From: Leishmania infantum JPCM5 | Lineage: Eukaryota > Euglenozoa > Kinetoplastea > Trypanosomatida > Trypanosomatidae | DNA: 64,000 nucleotides | Reading direction: 5' to 3' | Assembly (NCBI RefSeq): GCF_000002875.2 | Contig: NC_009416.2 | Span: forward strand, 1,302,001-1,366,000 | In this document: positions 1 to 10,633 of the stretch, in pieces | Position numbering within the stretch: position 1 is the first letter of the stretch | Layout of the letters: each line of letters starts with the position of its first letter | Translations under genes and position numbers: made by a program | The notes under the pieces: generated by a model | Database searches by the model: none | The model's input: only the letters and a program-made list of their open reading frames with translations | Told to the model about the DNA's origin: nothing

Positions 1-1
1 C

Positions 2-3001
2 TACCAACTGCTGCGTGGTATCGAGTTCTGCCACAATCACAACGTCATACACCGCGACGTGAAGCCGGAAAATGTGCTCATCGACGAATCAGGACTGCTG
101 AAGCTCTGCGACTTTGGCTTTGCTCGACAGACGTCGGCCAAAGGCAAGTACACAGACTACGTGGCAACGCGCTGGTACAGGGCGCCAGAGTTGCTCGTCG
201 GAGACGTGGCCTACGGCAAGCCGGTGGACGTGTGGGCGCTAGGGTGCATGTTTGCGGAGCTCTCCGATGGGCAGCCACTCTTCCCCGGCGAGTCGGACCT
301 AGACCAGCTATGCCTGATTATGCAGACCTGCGGGCCAGTGCCGCAGCGCCTCGTTTTCATCTTTATGCACAACCCGCTGTACAACGGCATCAGCTTCCCG
401 CATACCGACATCCTGTACACGCTCAAGGAACGCTACCATCGCGAGTCGAACGACTGGCTCGAGTTCCTCAGCTCTTGTCTCCACACCGACCCGGCGCAGC
501 GGCTGACGTGCACGGAGCTCATGGAGCTCCCCTACTTCACGCGCGACGGCTTCCGAGATCGCTATGAAGCCGAGCTGCGGGCTGCAACGGGCCTGCCTCA
601 GCTGCGGTCCACTCCTACGACGTCGGCGCCTTCGACACAGCGGCGTGCGCCGGATCAGGCAGTCGCCTTAGGAGGCGACCTCAAGGCAGACACCGTGGTG
701 TCTCCACACGAGCGCCGCTCGAGTGAGATCATTTCACCGAAGCTGCAGGGAGAGCAACCGCCCACGGTCAAAAACAGCTCAAGCGACACACACATCTCGA
801 AGACGGCGCTCAAGCCCGCCGCGCACGACGCCAACGCCGGCAAGGGCAAGGGAGCAGGTGCGCCAACGTTCACTTTGACGTCTCCACACAAGGCGGCGTC
901 TGAGCATCCCGTGCAGCTGCCGATGATCCTCAACAGTAACTCGGAGAGGGCCGTCGCTGCGGCGCTGACGGACTACTTGAATCAGATGCCCGCCTCTTCG
1001 AGCGCTGTGGTGTCGACACCATTACAGGCCACTCCAGCAGAGGTGGCCGGGGGCTTTACCAACGCTGATCTGCTCTCCCGCTCGTGTGGGGCGGTGCCGC
1101 CACCGCAGACATCGCAGATCACCAACCCATCAACTACGCGAGATAAAAATAGGAAGCGGAACGTCGGTTTAGCAGAGACCGAGCTACACCGACCCAGCAG
1201 CGCAAGCATCAGCGACGACACCGAGTACGCTGCGACGATAGACAGCAGCAAGGGTGAACCGGCCAAGCACATCAGCGACCATCCACGGGCATCGGCCACG
1301 CTTCCGCCCAACGGAGTTCTCGGTAGCGGCGGCTCTCACGAGCCGACGCGCGAAGGCGAAAAGACAAACGCGTCGCCACCGTTGCCGTCGCACGGGGTGG
1401 CAGAGAGCAGCATGCGGGTACTCCTGACAACCGCGGCACCAGGAAAGGATGATGGCGAGACGGCGGTGCTGAGCCACCGACCTTTGAAGCCGGCGTCAGC
1501 GGACAAAGCCGCGGCAACGGCGGCCACGGCGTTTTCTTCGCCGACGCTCGCCGCTACCCACGGCGCCCCGCTGGCAGAGTGTCTGCAGGGCCTCCCCGCC
1601 CTGTCCCTGCACCTCCCGCGCCACTTGCAGCAGGAACGGCAGACACCAGCGGCCGAGCAGCCACAGTCGCACACCCCACTCTCCGCCGAGACCTCGATAT
1701 CGTCTTTCCACGTCTGCAGGCGCAACCCACTTGCTGCAGCCTCGACGGAGAACGATGACGTTTCTCGTGGTAAGGCAAACATCGAGCCGGCTGGCTCGAG
1801 CGTCGCCAATCCACGCCGCGGCCTCTCGAACTCAAGTGTCTCCACAGCCGCCAGCGAAACAAAGAAGCGCAAGTCCGCCAGACACAAGAGAGACACGAGC
1901 CGTCTACACGACCAGGCAGTGGGGCCCGTCAGCGGCAGCGCATCGCGTCGCTCTGTCCCGGGGAACGCATCGGACGTGGTAGCTTACCGCGCGGGATTCG
2001 CCTCGGTGGTGAACTCTTTGAAGTCAACGGTGTCGCAATCGCTCTCTTATATCTTGGGTCAACAGCAACGGCAGCCCTTGCTGTCCCCGGACTCACGCGG
2101 GGTCCACGCTGCCGACCCGCACCTGCACGGCGTTGGTGCAGGCCCGAGCGTGCCTGATTCTACGCATAACCGCAACGCCGATGCAGCCGGCCCACAGCTG
2201 CGCAAGGAGCGGCGATCTAAACCGTTGGCTGCCTCAACACATGCTCTCCAGGGTAGTGATCAGCGCCATCGCCAGCAGTCGCAGCCGCGACTGGACGGAC
2301 CACTGCACCCTGACGGCGGTGCCTCTCAGCGCGCCACGGCCACCTTGATGGCTTTATCAGCACTTCGCAACGTCTCCTTGCCGCCACCGACCAAGTCCGC
2401 CGGCGATGCGGACAAGAGCAGCTACGGCCACCACACACGCTCGCACACCAACAACAACGGAGGCGAGACCGTAAGCCCCGTGGTCGGGGGGGACGGCAAC
2501 GGCACCCAAACGTGCATCGCAAGTCGCGCTCGGCGTCCTATAGCTGTGTGCGCGGTGCACGGCAACAACCGCGATAGCGACGAGCTGATCTCGACCCGCC
2601 GAGTGCAGAAGAAGAATGCCGTCGCGACACACGGCCGAACTGGCAACGGCGCTGTGGGGCCCATTAGCTGCACAGATAGCTCCACGACGTCTTCCTATCA
2701 AGCGACCAGCATCATGTATGGCGCGCCGTACCACCCCTTCACGAGGGCCTCAAAGATGGACGGTGAGGTGGGCGGAGCCCCGCAGCGGCAGACCCTGCGG
2801 AGGCCCAAAAAGAAGATTGCCGACAGCCGCGGCAGCGGCATCGCTAACATAACGAGCAGCATTGGTCCCCGTCACTCGCTGGCACGTGCGCGACAGATAC
2901 AGCACCAGCCGCAACTCGCGAAAGAGGATGGCGGCAGCGGCGATGGCAAAACGCCCCAGTTCAATGCCGCCGCAGCTGCATCTCCCTATACCAGCAGCTG
3001 A
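2..3001 (+). CDS. CDKL-like Ser/Thr protein kinase, 5' end cut by window edge
   Basis: The reading frame is already open at base 2, so the ATP-binding lobe lies outside the window. The visible part starts at catalytic subdomain VIb: HRDVKPEN is at bases 50-73, the DFG motif at 110-118 and an activation-loop TDY at 152-160, followed by VATRWYRAPELL. The stretch LSDGQPLFPGESDLDQL is typical of the CDKL family and distinguishes it from plain MAP kinases, which share the TxY loop. The kinase domain ends near base 550. The remaining roughly 800 residues are Ser/Ala/Thr-rich, low in complexity and probably disordered, as in CDKL5. Family knowledge: CDKL5-type kinases act in cilia and flagella and influence their length, so a flagellar role is plausible but inferred. 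Catalytic residues present here are intact. Confidence in the kinase call is high; the subfamily is somewhat less sure. Confidence 0.93.
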   Translation, partial: YQLLRGIEFCHNHNVIHRDVKPENVLIDESGLLKLCDFGFARQTSAKGKYTDYVATRWYRAPELLVGDVAYGKPVDVWALGCMFAELSDGQPLFPGESDLDQLCLIMQTCGPVPQRLVFIFMHNPLYNGISFPHTDILYTLKERYHRESNDWLEFLSSCLHTDPAQRLTCTELMELPYFTRDGFRDRYEAELRAATGLPQLRSTPTTSAPSTQRRAPDQAVALGGDLKADTVVSPHERRSSEIISPKLQGEQPPTVKNSSSDTHISKTALKPAAHDANAGKGKGAGAPTFTLTSPHKAASEHPVQLPMILNSNSERAVAAALTDYLNQMPASSSAVVSTPLQATPAEVAGGFTNADLLSRSCGAVPPPQTSQITNPSTTRDKNRKRNVGLAETELHRPSSASISDDTEYAATIDSSKGEPAKHISDHPRASATLPPNGVLGSGGSHEPTREGEKTNASPPLPSHGVAESSMRVLLTTAAPGKDDGETAVLSHRPLKPASADKAAATAATAFSSPTLAATHGAPLAECLQGLPALSLHLPRHLQQERQTPAAEQPQSHTPLSAETSISSFHVCRRNPLAAASTENDDVSRGKANIEPAGSSVANPRRGLSNSSVSTAASETKKRKSARHKRDTSRLHDQAVGPVSGSASRRSVPGNASDVVAYRAGFASVVNSLKSTVSQSLSYILGQQQRQPLLSPDSRGVHAADPHLHGVGAGPSVPDSTHNRNADAAGPQLRKERRSKPLAASTHALQGSDQRHRQQSQPRLDGPLHPDGGASQRATATLMALSALRNVSLPPPTKSAGDADKSSYGHHTRSHTNNNGGETVSPVVGGDGNGTQTCIASRARRPIAVCAVHGNNRDSDELISTRRVQKKNAVATHGRTGNGAVGPISCTDSSTTSSYQATSIMYGAPYHPFTRASKMDGEVGGAPQRQTLRRPKKKIADSRGSGIANITSSIGPRHSLARARQIQHQPQLAKEDGGSGDGKTPQFNAAAAASPYTSS

Positions 3002-6000
3002 CCAGATTTGTGCTTCAAATCCGACACACAGTAGTGCCCGGGCTTCTCTTTTTTTTTTGTTTTGCTTTCTGCTTTCCTTTTGTTGTCCTCCGATACACAG
3101 GTGCCTCATCCTCTCTCGCTCTCCCACGCCATCCAGGGGCAGGGGGAGAGGCGCGTGCGTGTGTTGGCTGGCTCTTTCCTCGCACCTCGCTCTGTTCTCA
3201 CTGTTCTGCTTTGTATGGTATCTTCGACTCTCGTTCTCTTTACTTCCCTGTCTTACCTTTGCGTGCGCATGCGTCGCGCGCGCTCTCTTGTGTTGCTGAG
3301 GGGGTGGAAGGGGGGAGGAGCTCGCACGAGGACGCAAAACGCACAACGCAACACCGCCGCTACCACAGTCTATCTTGTGCGCTGCTCTTCCCTTTCTCCT
3401 CTTTTTGGGTTTCTGGAGTGTTTCTCTTTTTCATTACCTTCCTGCCTCGCTGTCGCCGGAGCTGGCGTGAGTTACAGAGAGGCCGAGAAGGCGCATGCCT
3501 TAGTCCTCTCCCCTCCTCTCCTCACCGCACCACGGACACACGCACGCACACCCGTTCACCCACATTATATCAGTCTGTGCAGAAACGCTTTGTCTTTTTT
3601 TTTGGGTGGCGGTGGTCGTTGTGCTCTCTCGTCCTCGCGTTCCTTGTCGAGGGCTCGCTAAAGGCCTGCTTCACTGCCGCGTCCGTGCACGTGCAGGTCT
3701 GCCTCTCTGTGTATGTATGTGCAGATGTCTTCTCGCGTTCCATTCGCCTCCTTTTTCATCACGGATTCGGTATGCGCGCGCGTGCCATTGACTCTTTCTA
3801 CCGCCTCTCTTCATCTCTCCGGCGCGCCAGGCTTGCTTTGGTGTCTCATTCCAACCCGCACGCGAGAGGCACGAACACAGCGCTTTTTGGCGATGGAGAG
3901 AGGGAGGGAGGGAGAGAGGTGGTGGCGGAAGTGGTGTTGGTGGGGGGGGTTAGTGGAACAGACGAGACAGCTTCGTCCCCCCCACCCCATCTTCTCTCTC
4001 TGTCCAAAGAAAAAGATGCTGGCTTTTGGTGACGGTACTGGTGCGAACCCCATGGGCTCTCCTTCTTACGTCTCTTTTTTACTCGTTGATCACGTCTGTT
4101 GTGCAAAGATTTTGACCCCTCTCTCCCTCTTTTCTCCATCCCCTAAAGCCTCACGGCTGGGATGGCGCAGAGAGCTTCTTAATAACTCGACGAGCGAACA
4201 ACTTCGAACGCACAGCATGAACGAAGCAGCAGCAAGAAGGCGTCAATCAGCGCCACGCGCATGGAACACGTGTATGCACGGACTCACACTCGAACGAACA
4301 TACGGCGGCAACAGCTCGCGAGGGAGCTGTGCGACAAACACAGCACGCGCTAAGTGTTCACCTCGCCCTCTATCCCAACCCCCTCCTGCGGGGCGTGCTG
4401 ATGTACGTCTTTTGAGGCTCTTCTTTCAGCTCAGCCGTTTTCTGTCTCCTTATCTTCACCGGGCACATGTACGTGTGAAGGGCGTTTCCTGTGTATGGTA
4501 CGTCTTTATGTATATGCCTGCGCCGTTGTTTATGGGTGTGCGGGGGGAGGGTTGGCGGCACCGGCTCACGAGATGGGAGAGGCGGTCGGGCGGCGACCTG
4601 CTTTGAATGGAGGAAACAGGCAAGAGGTATCCGTTGCAGTTGAAGGGCTAATCAACGAGAGATGTCATCTCTTTGCAGTGTGCGAGAGGCATGCGACACT
4701 TTAATGGCAACGCGACTTGCGGCTTTGTGCGTGTATGCTCGCGCACCTCTCCTTCTTTTTCTTCGACCTTTCTCATCCACCGCTGCTGCTGTCTCACTCT
4801 CCTTCTCTGTGAGACCCCTTCCTCATTGTGCGCGTGGATGACCATCCTTCTGTGCCTTTCGCTTCGATGCCCCACGACGTCCCTCTACACTTTCCCGCCG
4901 TGCCAGCTGCTCCCCCCCTCTCTCTCCCTTTTTCCTTGTGTCGTTCCCTTCTCCCGCCCACCATCCCCCCTCCCCCTATGCTAACAGATACACACATCGC
5001 ACCGGACTGTAGACTCGGAAAAAAAAAAACAAAAGCAGGCGTCTCTCGACATGCTTTTATTCTCTTCATTTTGTTTCACTTTGTGGGAAGGTCGCTGCTG
5101 CAGCTCTTTGTCCCTCTTTCCCTCCGTCTTAATAGGGTCCACGGCTTTACTGATGTGCTTATCCCGCCCCGCCTGCCGACCGCCGCCGATGTGTGCGTGT
5201 CTTTGCCGACTTTCTGCGCGCACCTCAGCGATCTCTGCCTCTTGGCTCTCTTCTTTGCTTTGAAATTTGCATTCGCACTCGGGTGTCTCACTCTCTGTTT
5301 TTTTTTTCCCTTTTCGTGTCGTTGCGTGCTTCCATATTTTGCTGCGCACATGCATCTGCACGCGTGTATGTCTGTAGGTGCGTGTGTGTGTGTCTGTGCG
5401 TGACGAGCATGTCTTTGGGCGCGCTAAGCTGTATGTAGATATCCTCCTCTTGTCTAGCTGTCGATGTCGCCTCTTCTTTGTGCTTTCTTGCCATGACTGT
5501 CTTCGTAAATCTCTTCGCGGTTGTGTGTGTGCGCGTAGGTGCAGCTTCGACCCATTTTTCTTTTCCCTTTTCGCTTTCCTTTCTTGTCTCCCTTTCACTC
5601 ATATCTCATGTAAGTGCTCGAGTTTCTCTGTTTGTAGCGCCTTCTTCCTTCGTCTCCTTCGCTTTTTTTTCGTTTTCTCTTGTCCTCTTCGGTGCTTGCG
5701 TTCGTGTGTGTGTGTGTGTGTACGCGCCTCTCATGGGGGCCGTCTTGTGTTTGGTTGCGTATGTATGCTTGAGTGGTGCTTGGCATCTCGGGCTGTGCAT
5801 CTTTGGAACCTGGTGCTGCAGTCATTAAGAGAACGGAAAACAAGACGAGAACACGCGAGCACAGGTGTGAACAAAGGCGGTGCATGCTGATGTGGTGATG
5901 ATCGACAACACCTATAGAATGATCTCTTCTGCGAACGCGCGAAGGAGCTGCTTCCTCTGCGTGAGCCACTGCATCTCCGTCCCACCCCGCTGCCTGCTGC

Positions 6001-6284
6001 TCCCGGAGTGCACAGGCAAATCTCTCCAGGTGTAGGCTACCCTGGAATCAAGTAGATTAACACTGTAGACTCCTGAGTGCGTGCAGCGTACCTCCTCGAC
6101 TGTGCTTTCCTCCTTTTCTGTCCTCATCCTGCTTCCTCCTGCGAAAAAAAAAACACCACGCGCACAAGCGCACGCGCTTCAGGTTTTCGTCTGCGATTGC
6201 CACCTGCCCCTGAACTGAGTCTCTTGCTCCCTCCCTTTCCTGGTAACCAGTACACCACCCCCACTTCACATACTTTTATCGACC
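3002..6284. other. Intergenic region: kinase 3' UTR and deaminase 5' UTR, no gene seen
   Basis: This stretch is strongly pyrimidine-rich on the + strand with many T runs (for example 3051-3060), a G run near 3941-3948, an A run near 5020-5029 and a GT repeat near 5704-5720. Open frames of up to 340 codons cross it, but they translate to Ser/Leu/Phe/Cys-rich low-complexity sequence with no motif and are explained by base composition. It is most likely the kinase 3' UTR, the spacer, and the deaminase leader. Confidence 0.7.
6104..6250 (+). promoter_or_regulatory. Probable trans-splicing signals for the deaminase mRNA
   Basis: Two pyrimidine tracts precede the deaminase ATG, at about 6104-6142 and 6220-6240. 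Candidate AG acceptors are 6167-6168 and 6249-6250. The second would give a 34-base leader before the added spliced leader. Which is used cannot be decided from sequence. Confidence 0.45.
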
Positions 6285-7124
6285 ATGCGGATCGTGATCT
6301 CCGAGACGGCGGACAAGGTGGCGGACTACACGTCTAATTACGTGATCAAGTCCATCAACGATTTCAAGCCGACGGCAGACCGGCCGTTTGTGCTTGGGCT
6401 TCCGACGGGCGAAACGCCGATGCGCACGTACCAGAAACTGATCGTTGCGTACCGCGAGGGCCGCGTTTCGTTCAAGAACGTGATCACGTTCAACATGGAT
6501 GAGTACGTGGGGCTGCCAGCGGATCACCCGGAGAGCTACCACTACTTCATGAAGCACAACTTCTTTGATTACGTAGACATCCCCGAGCAGAACCGGCACA
6601 TCCTGAACGGGAACGCGCCGGATCTGATCGAGGAGTGCCGCCAGTACGAGGAGAAGATCCGGGCTGTTGGCGGCATCCAACTGTTCCTCGCCGGGATCGG
6701 GACGGACGGACACCTTGCGTTCAACGAGCCTGGGAGCAGCCTCTACAGCCGCACGCGCGTCAAGAGCCTGAATGCGGAGACGATGGAGAGCAACGCGCGG
6801 TTCTTTGGCAACGACGTCTCGCGCGTGCCGACGATGGCGCTAACGGTTGGGCTGCGCACGATCATGGAGGCCAAGGTTGTGCTGATGATTGCCACTGGTG
6901 CCAGCAAGGCTCTCGCGGTTGCGCGGTGCGTGGAGGGCGGGATCACACACATGTGCACTGCAACGATGCTACAGATGCACCCCGCCGCGGTGCTGTGCCT
7001 TGACGAGGACGCGACCCTGGAGCTGAAGGTGCGGACGACGCGCTACTTCAAGTTGCTGCTGAACACGGAGAAAGCGCTGGAGGAGCGCCAGAGCAACATG
7101 AATCGTACCTATTCGAAGCTGTAG
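6285..7124 (+). CDS. Glucosamine-6-phosphate deaminase (isomerase), glycosomal
   Basis: The 279-aa product is a full-length NagB-family enzyme that converts glucosamine 6-phosphate to fructose 6-phosphate and ammonia, feeding amino sugars into glycolysis. FNMDEYVGL (residues 69-77) places the catalytic Asp at 72, and GIGTDGHLAFNEP (137-149) supplies Asp141, His143 and Glu148, the same numbering as the E. coli enzyme. The protein ends in Ser-Lys-Leu, a textbook PTS1 signal, so import into the glycosome is expected, next to the early glycolytic enzymes. The start at 6285 is the first methionine of the frame and matches the usual family N-terminus. Known biology: this step is considered important for Leishmania growth on amino sugars inside macrophages. 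No irregularities were seen. Confidence 0.97.
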   Translation: MRIVISETADKVADYTSNYVIKSINDFKPTADRPFVLGLPTGETPMRTYQKLIVAYREGRVSFKNVITFNMDEYVGLPADHPESYHYFMKHNFFDYVDIPEQNRHILNGNAPDLIEECRQYEEKIRAVGGIQLFLAGIGTDGHLAFNEPGSSLYSRTRVKSLNAETMESNARFFGNDVSRVPTMALTVGLRTIMEAKVVLMIATGASKALAVARCVEGGITHMCTATMLQMHPAAVLCLDEDATLELKVRTTRYFKLLLNTEKALEERQSNMNRTYSKL

Positions 7125-8813
7125 GCGTCTTTGTTGCGCCCACGTGCAAGCACGCCCATCGCCTCCGCTGCCAGCTCGCGTGCCCGAAAGGGGCAGCAGC
7201 GCGTCTCCACTGTGGCAAACCGCGTGCAGACAACTTCGCCGCCCTCCGCCTCCGTCCCCTCCCCGCTGTCTTGTTACCCTTTAATGTTTCACTTTTGCTC
7301 TCTTTCTTATTTTTTTTTTCGTTGGTTCGCGTCTCCTTGGTTGATGGCCCCTGCGTGCGCGTGTGTGGTGTGCATGCTTATTGAGCTGTGATCCACCGCA
7401 CCCGTGCATGACATCGCTAACCCACCTGCCTCGCCGGCGCGCTTCTCCTCTCTCTCATCCCCATCACCACCACCACACACACACACACACACGAAGGGAA
7501 GGGCAAGGAGGGCGTGTGCAGGTCATATGGAGGGTTCAGGGGAGGATCACTGATATTCCAAGGGTGGGCGCGTGCGTGGGTGGGGTTAGAACTGGCGATG
7601 GTGGCTCAGCGTCGAAAACGCACGAAAAAGATGTGCTCGTCTGTCTTTTCTTTCTTCGCCGGTACGTCTCTCTTGCAAACATGTGCCCACGCTCAGCGCA
7701 GCGCGCCCACATACACAGAGAGCGAGATGAGAGGGCTCAGATTGCTGCGCCCGGTGTTGCTGTTTACGGAGGGTGTGCTGGAGCCTGCGAGCAACGTTCT
7801 GCTTCCCGCACGCGCGAGCGCCCCCCCCCCCCATCTCAGTGCCACCGTGGCTGCCGGTGAGCCCCCCCCCCCGCTCTGCTGTTCAGCGTGCGGTGGCCTT
7901 GGCTGTGAATGTATGTGCGTGCGGCTGTATTTTGGCTTCGTTAGAGGCAGCCGCACATGACCTGTAAAACGAAGAAGTCGTTCTTTGCAGACTGCAGCCG
8001 AAGTGAGCTCGCCTCTCAGCACGAGGTTCATGGGAGGCGGTATCGATGGGCCCTTCCTACGCGTGGGAATGGTCCTGCTTTCGTGGTCGCTTCCACTGCA
8101 GCGTTGGTGCAATCGCGTAATGTTACCACACGCTGCGCGGTGTGCAGGAGGGATCTGGCGTGGGCGTCAGTGGCGGTCGTGTGCGTGCGCTGTACTGCAT
8201 GCACCAACGCGATGCCTTGGAAAGATGCCGCCGTGCCGCGTCCGAATCTGCTGAATACGCTGACAAGCGGCATTCTTTGCCTTGCAATAAGCTGCTTTCC
8301 CTAGTGCTCCTCCATAGCTTCTGCGCTGCCACCCTCTCCTCTCCGTCTCCCGTGCTTCACTTCATCGGCGTGCTTCATCACGCGCACCTTCCAAACACTC
8401 ACATGCGACGTCGCCGCCACGTCAATGCACTCGCGTGTGACACAACCTTTGGTGTCTGCTTTCTTCATTCCCCTTGCTTCGCCCCCTCCCCCGGTGCCAT
8501 CCATGTGCGTATGCGTCTTCATGTGCATCTGTCGGGTCGCCAGTTCTCTGTGCGTTTAGACCTGCCATCAGCGTAATATACCCCCCCCCCTACCCCGACC
8601 TTCTCCTGTTCCTTGTAGTCATTTCGCGTGTATCCTGCCGCGAATTACTTTGGCGCCGCACTCTGTTGCTCCTACCTAGCCCTCGACCCGCCTGCCTCTC
8701 TCTCAGCTGCGCTGTGGTTCTGTGACTGTGTTTGAGCACCTGCAGGCCGACATACCCACACACAAGCGGCCGACACGCACCTCCTTGCACCCTACTCCAT
8801 ACACGCTGAGAAG
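7125..8813. other. Intergenic region between deaminase and CCT alpha, no gene seen
   Basis: It contains an AC repeat near 7475-7491 and cytosine homopolymers at 7821-7832, 7862-7872 and 8581-8590. A less pyrimidine-biased island lies at about 7970-8280, but it holds no ORF with recognisable content. The region ends with the pyrimidine tract that precedes CCT alpha. Confidence 0.65.
8662..8706 (+). promoter_or_regulatory. Probable spliced-leader acceptor for CCT alpha
   Basis: A C/T-rich tract runs from about 8662 and ends in CTCTCTCTCAG, with the AG at 8705-8706. This would leave a leader of about 107 bases before the ATG at 8814. The assignment is inferred from the usual tract-plus-AG pattern. 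Confidence 0.5.
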
Positions 8814-10454
8814 ATGCAGCCGAAGCAGAAGGCAGCTCTTGGCATCAACGGCACCCGCACCAGCGGCATCGCCGTTCGCCGCGAGAACGTGACGGCCGCG
8901 TTGGCCGTGGCAAATGTCGTGAAGTCGTCGCTGGGCCCTATCGGTCTGGACAAGATGCTTGTGGACGACGTCGGTGATGTGCTGGTGACGAACGACGGTG
9001 CGACGATCCTGAAGAGTCTCGACGTGGAGCACCCAGCCGCGCGCCTACTGGTTGATCTGGCCCAGCTCCAGGACAAGGAGATTGGCGACGGAACCACCTC
9101 TGTCGTGATTCTTGCTGCGGAGCTGCTGAAGCGGGCCCAGGAACTCGTGTCGCAGGGCATCCACGCGACAAGCATCATTGCCGGCTACAAGCTTGCCATG
9201 CGCGAGGCACTGCGCTACCTAAACGACAATCTCAGCTGCGCCGTGGACAGTCTTGGCAAGGATGTGCTGCTGAACGTCGCGCGCACCTCCATGTCGAGCA
9301 AGATTCTGAACAACGACGCGGATCTGTTTGCGAAGATCGTGGTTGATGCTATCATGTCTGTCAAGACGGTGAACGACTTTGGTGATGTCATCTACCCTCG
9401 TAAGGCGGTGTCGATTCTGCTGCAGCACGGCAGGAGCCTGCACGAGTCACGGCTGGTGCAGGGCTTTGCGATGAACCTCTCTCGTGCCGCACAGGGCATG
9501 CCGACCTCGGTGAAGGATGCTAAGATTGCTCTCGTCGACTTCGACCTGCGGGCTGTCAAGATGAAGCTCGGCATCAACATCACCATCACGGACCCCTCCA
9601 AGGCAGAGGCGATCCGCCAGCGTGAGCTCGACATCACGAAGGAGCGCATTCAGAAGATGATCGCGGCCGGCGCCAACGTCATTATGACGACGTGGGGCAT
9701 CGAGGATAGCATGATGAAGTACATGGTGGACAACAACGTGCTTGGCGTGCGCCGTGTCAAGAAGGATGACATCCGCCGCATCGCCAGGACTACCGGCGCG
9801 CAGGTGGTGCACACCATGTCCGACCTCGAGGGCGAGGAGGTCTTCGACCCCAAGTGGCTCGGTCGGTCGGAGAAGGTGTACGAGGAGCGCATTGGCGACG
9901 ATGACTGCATCGTTATTGCTGGCACCTCGAACGCCGTGTGTGCCACCATCGTCTGCCGCGGCGCGAACTACTTCATGCTAGAGGAGATGGAGCGCGCGCT
10001 GAACGACGCACTGTGGGCTGTGGCGCGCACGTGTGACGCCAGCTGCGTCGTTGCTGGCGGCGGCTCCGTGGAGACGGCGGTGTCGGTGTACCTGGACAAC
10101 TTTGCCCGCACACTGAGCTCACGCGAGCAGCTGGCGGTGGCCGAGTACGCCGAGGCACTGCTCGTCATACCGAAGGTGCTGGCGCTGAATGCTGCCCTCG
10201 ATGCCACGGACCTCGTTGCGAAGCTTCGTGTCGAGCACACGCAGGCACAGAGCAGCGGCCAGCAGACGGAGGCGCGCTTTACCGGACTGGATCTGCACAA
10301 CGGCACGCTACGCAACAACATCAAGGCGGGTGTGCTGGAGCCAAAGCCTAGCAAGATCAAGTCCCTGCAGTTCGCGACGGAGGCGGCTGTGACGGTGCTG
10401 CGTATCGACGACTGCGTTCGCCTCAACCCTGATGAGGAGGACCAGCAGCGCTGA
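8814..10454 (+). CDS. T-complex protein 1 subunit alpha (CCT1 chaperonin)
   Basis: The 546-aa product is a complete group II chaperonin subunit, one of eight paralogues in the cytosolic TRiC/CCT ring that folds actin, tubulin and other proteins using ATP. The N-terminal run SSLGPIGLDKMLVDD (38-52) and TNDGATIL (59-66), followed by GDGTTSVV (91-98), form the nucleotide-binding equatorial signatures. Near the C-terminus, VVAGGGSVETAVSVYL is the conserved second equatorial segment. VEHPAARLLVDLAQLQDKE matches the alpha subunit better than the other subunits as I remember them. Length is as expected for the family, and the ATG at 8814 gives the usual short N-terminal tail. The C-terminus is acidic and glutamine-rich (DEEDQQR). 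No defects were seen. Confidence 0.96.
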   Translation: MQPKQKAALGINGTRTSGIAVRRENVTAALAVANVVKSSLGPIGLDKMLVDDVGDVLVTNDGATILKSLDVEHPAARLLVDLAQLQDKEIGDGTTSVVILAAELLKRAQELVSQGIHATSIIAGYKLAMREALRYLNDNLSCAVDSLGKDVLLNVARTSMSSKILNNDADLFAKIVVDAIMSVKTVNDFGDVIYPRKAVSILLQHGRSLHESRLVQGFAMNLSRAAQGMPTSVKDAKIALVDFDLRAVKMKLGINITITDPSKAEAIRQRELDITKERIQKMIAAGANVIMTTWGIEDSMMKYMVDNNVLGVRRVKKDDIRRIARTTGAQVVHTMSDLEGEEVFDPKWLGRSEKVYEERIGDDDCIVIAGTSNAVCATIVCRGANYFMLEEMERALNDALWAVARTCDASCVVAGGGSVETAVSVYLDNFARTLSSREQLAVAEYAEALLVIPKVLALNAALDATDLVAKLRVEHTQAQSSGQQTEARFTGLDLHNGTLRNNIKAGVLEPKPSKIKSLQFATEAAVTVLRIDDCVRLNPDEEDQQR

Positions 10455-10605
10455 AGACCGCTTTTCCCACCGATTATGAGAGTCGGACGAGATTTAGCGA
10501 GCAGCAGCAGACGCCGGATACCAAGACGACGCGCGGAGGTCGAGAACGCGTCCACATAGATTGTCGCTTGTCAAGTGAGAACGAGGAAGTCGGTCCAAAG
10601 GCTGC

Positions 10606-10633
10606 CGTGCGCATAGGCATGCCTATCCGCACG
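10606..10633 (+). repeat. 28-base imperfect palindrome in CCT alpha 3' UTR
   Basis: The arms CGTGCG (10606-10611) and CGCACG (10628-10633) flank a perfect 14-base palindrome, ATAGGCATGCCTAT (10613-10626), with one C facing C on each side. In RNA it would form a stable hairpin about 150 bases downstream of the CCT alpha stop codon. A role in mRNA stability or 3' processing is possible but speculative. Confidence 0.6.

Noticed and set aside
3010..4032. 340-codon + strand ORF after the kinase
   Set aside because: It translates a T/C-rich spacer into Phe/Ser/Leu/Cys runs and overlaps several other such frames. No protein-like pattern.
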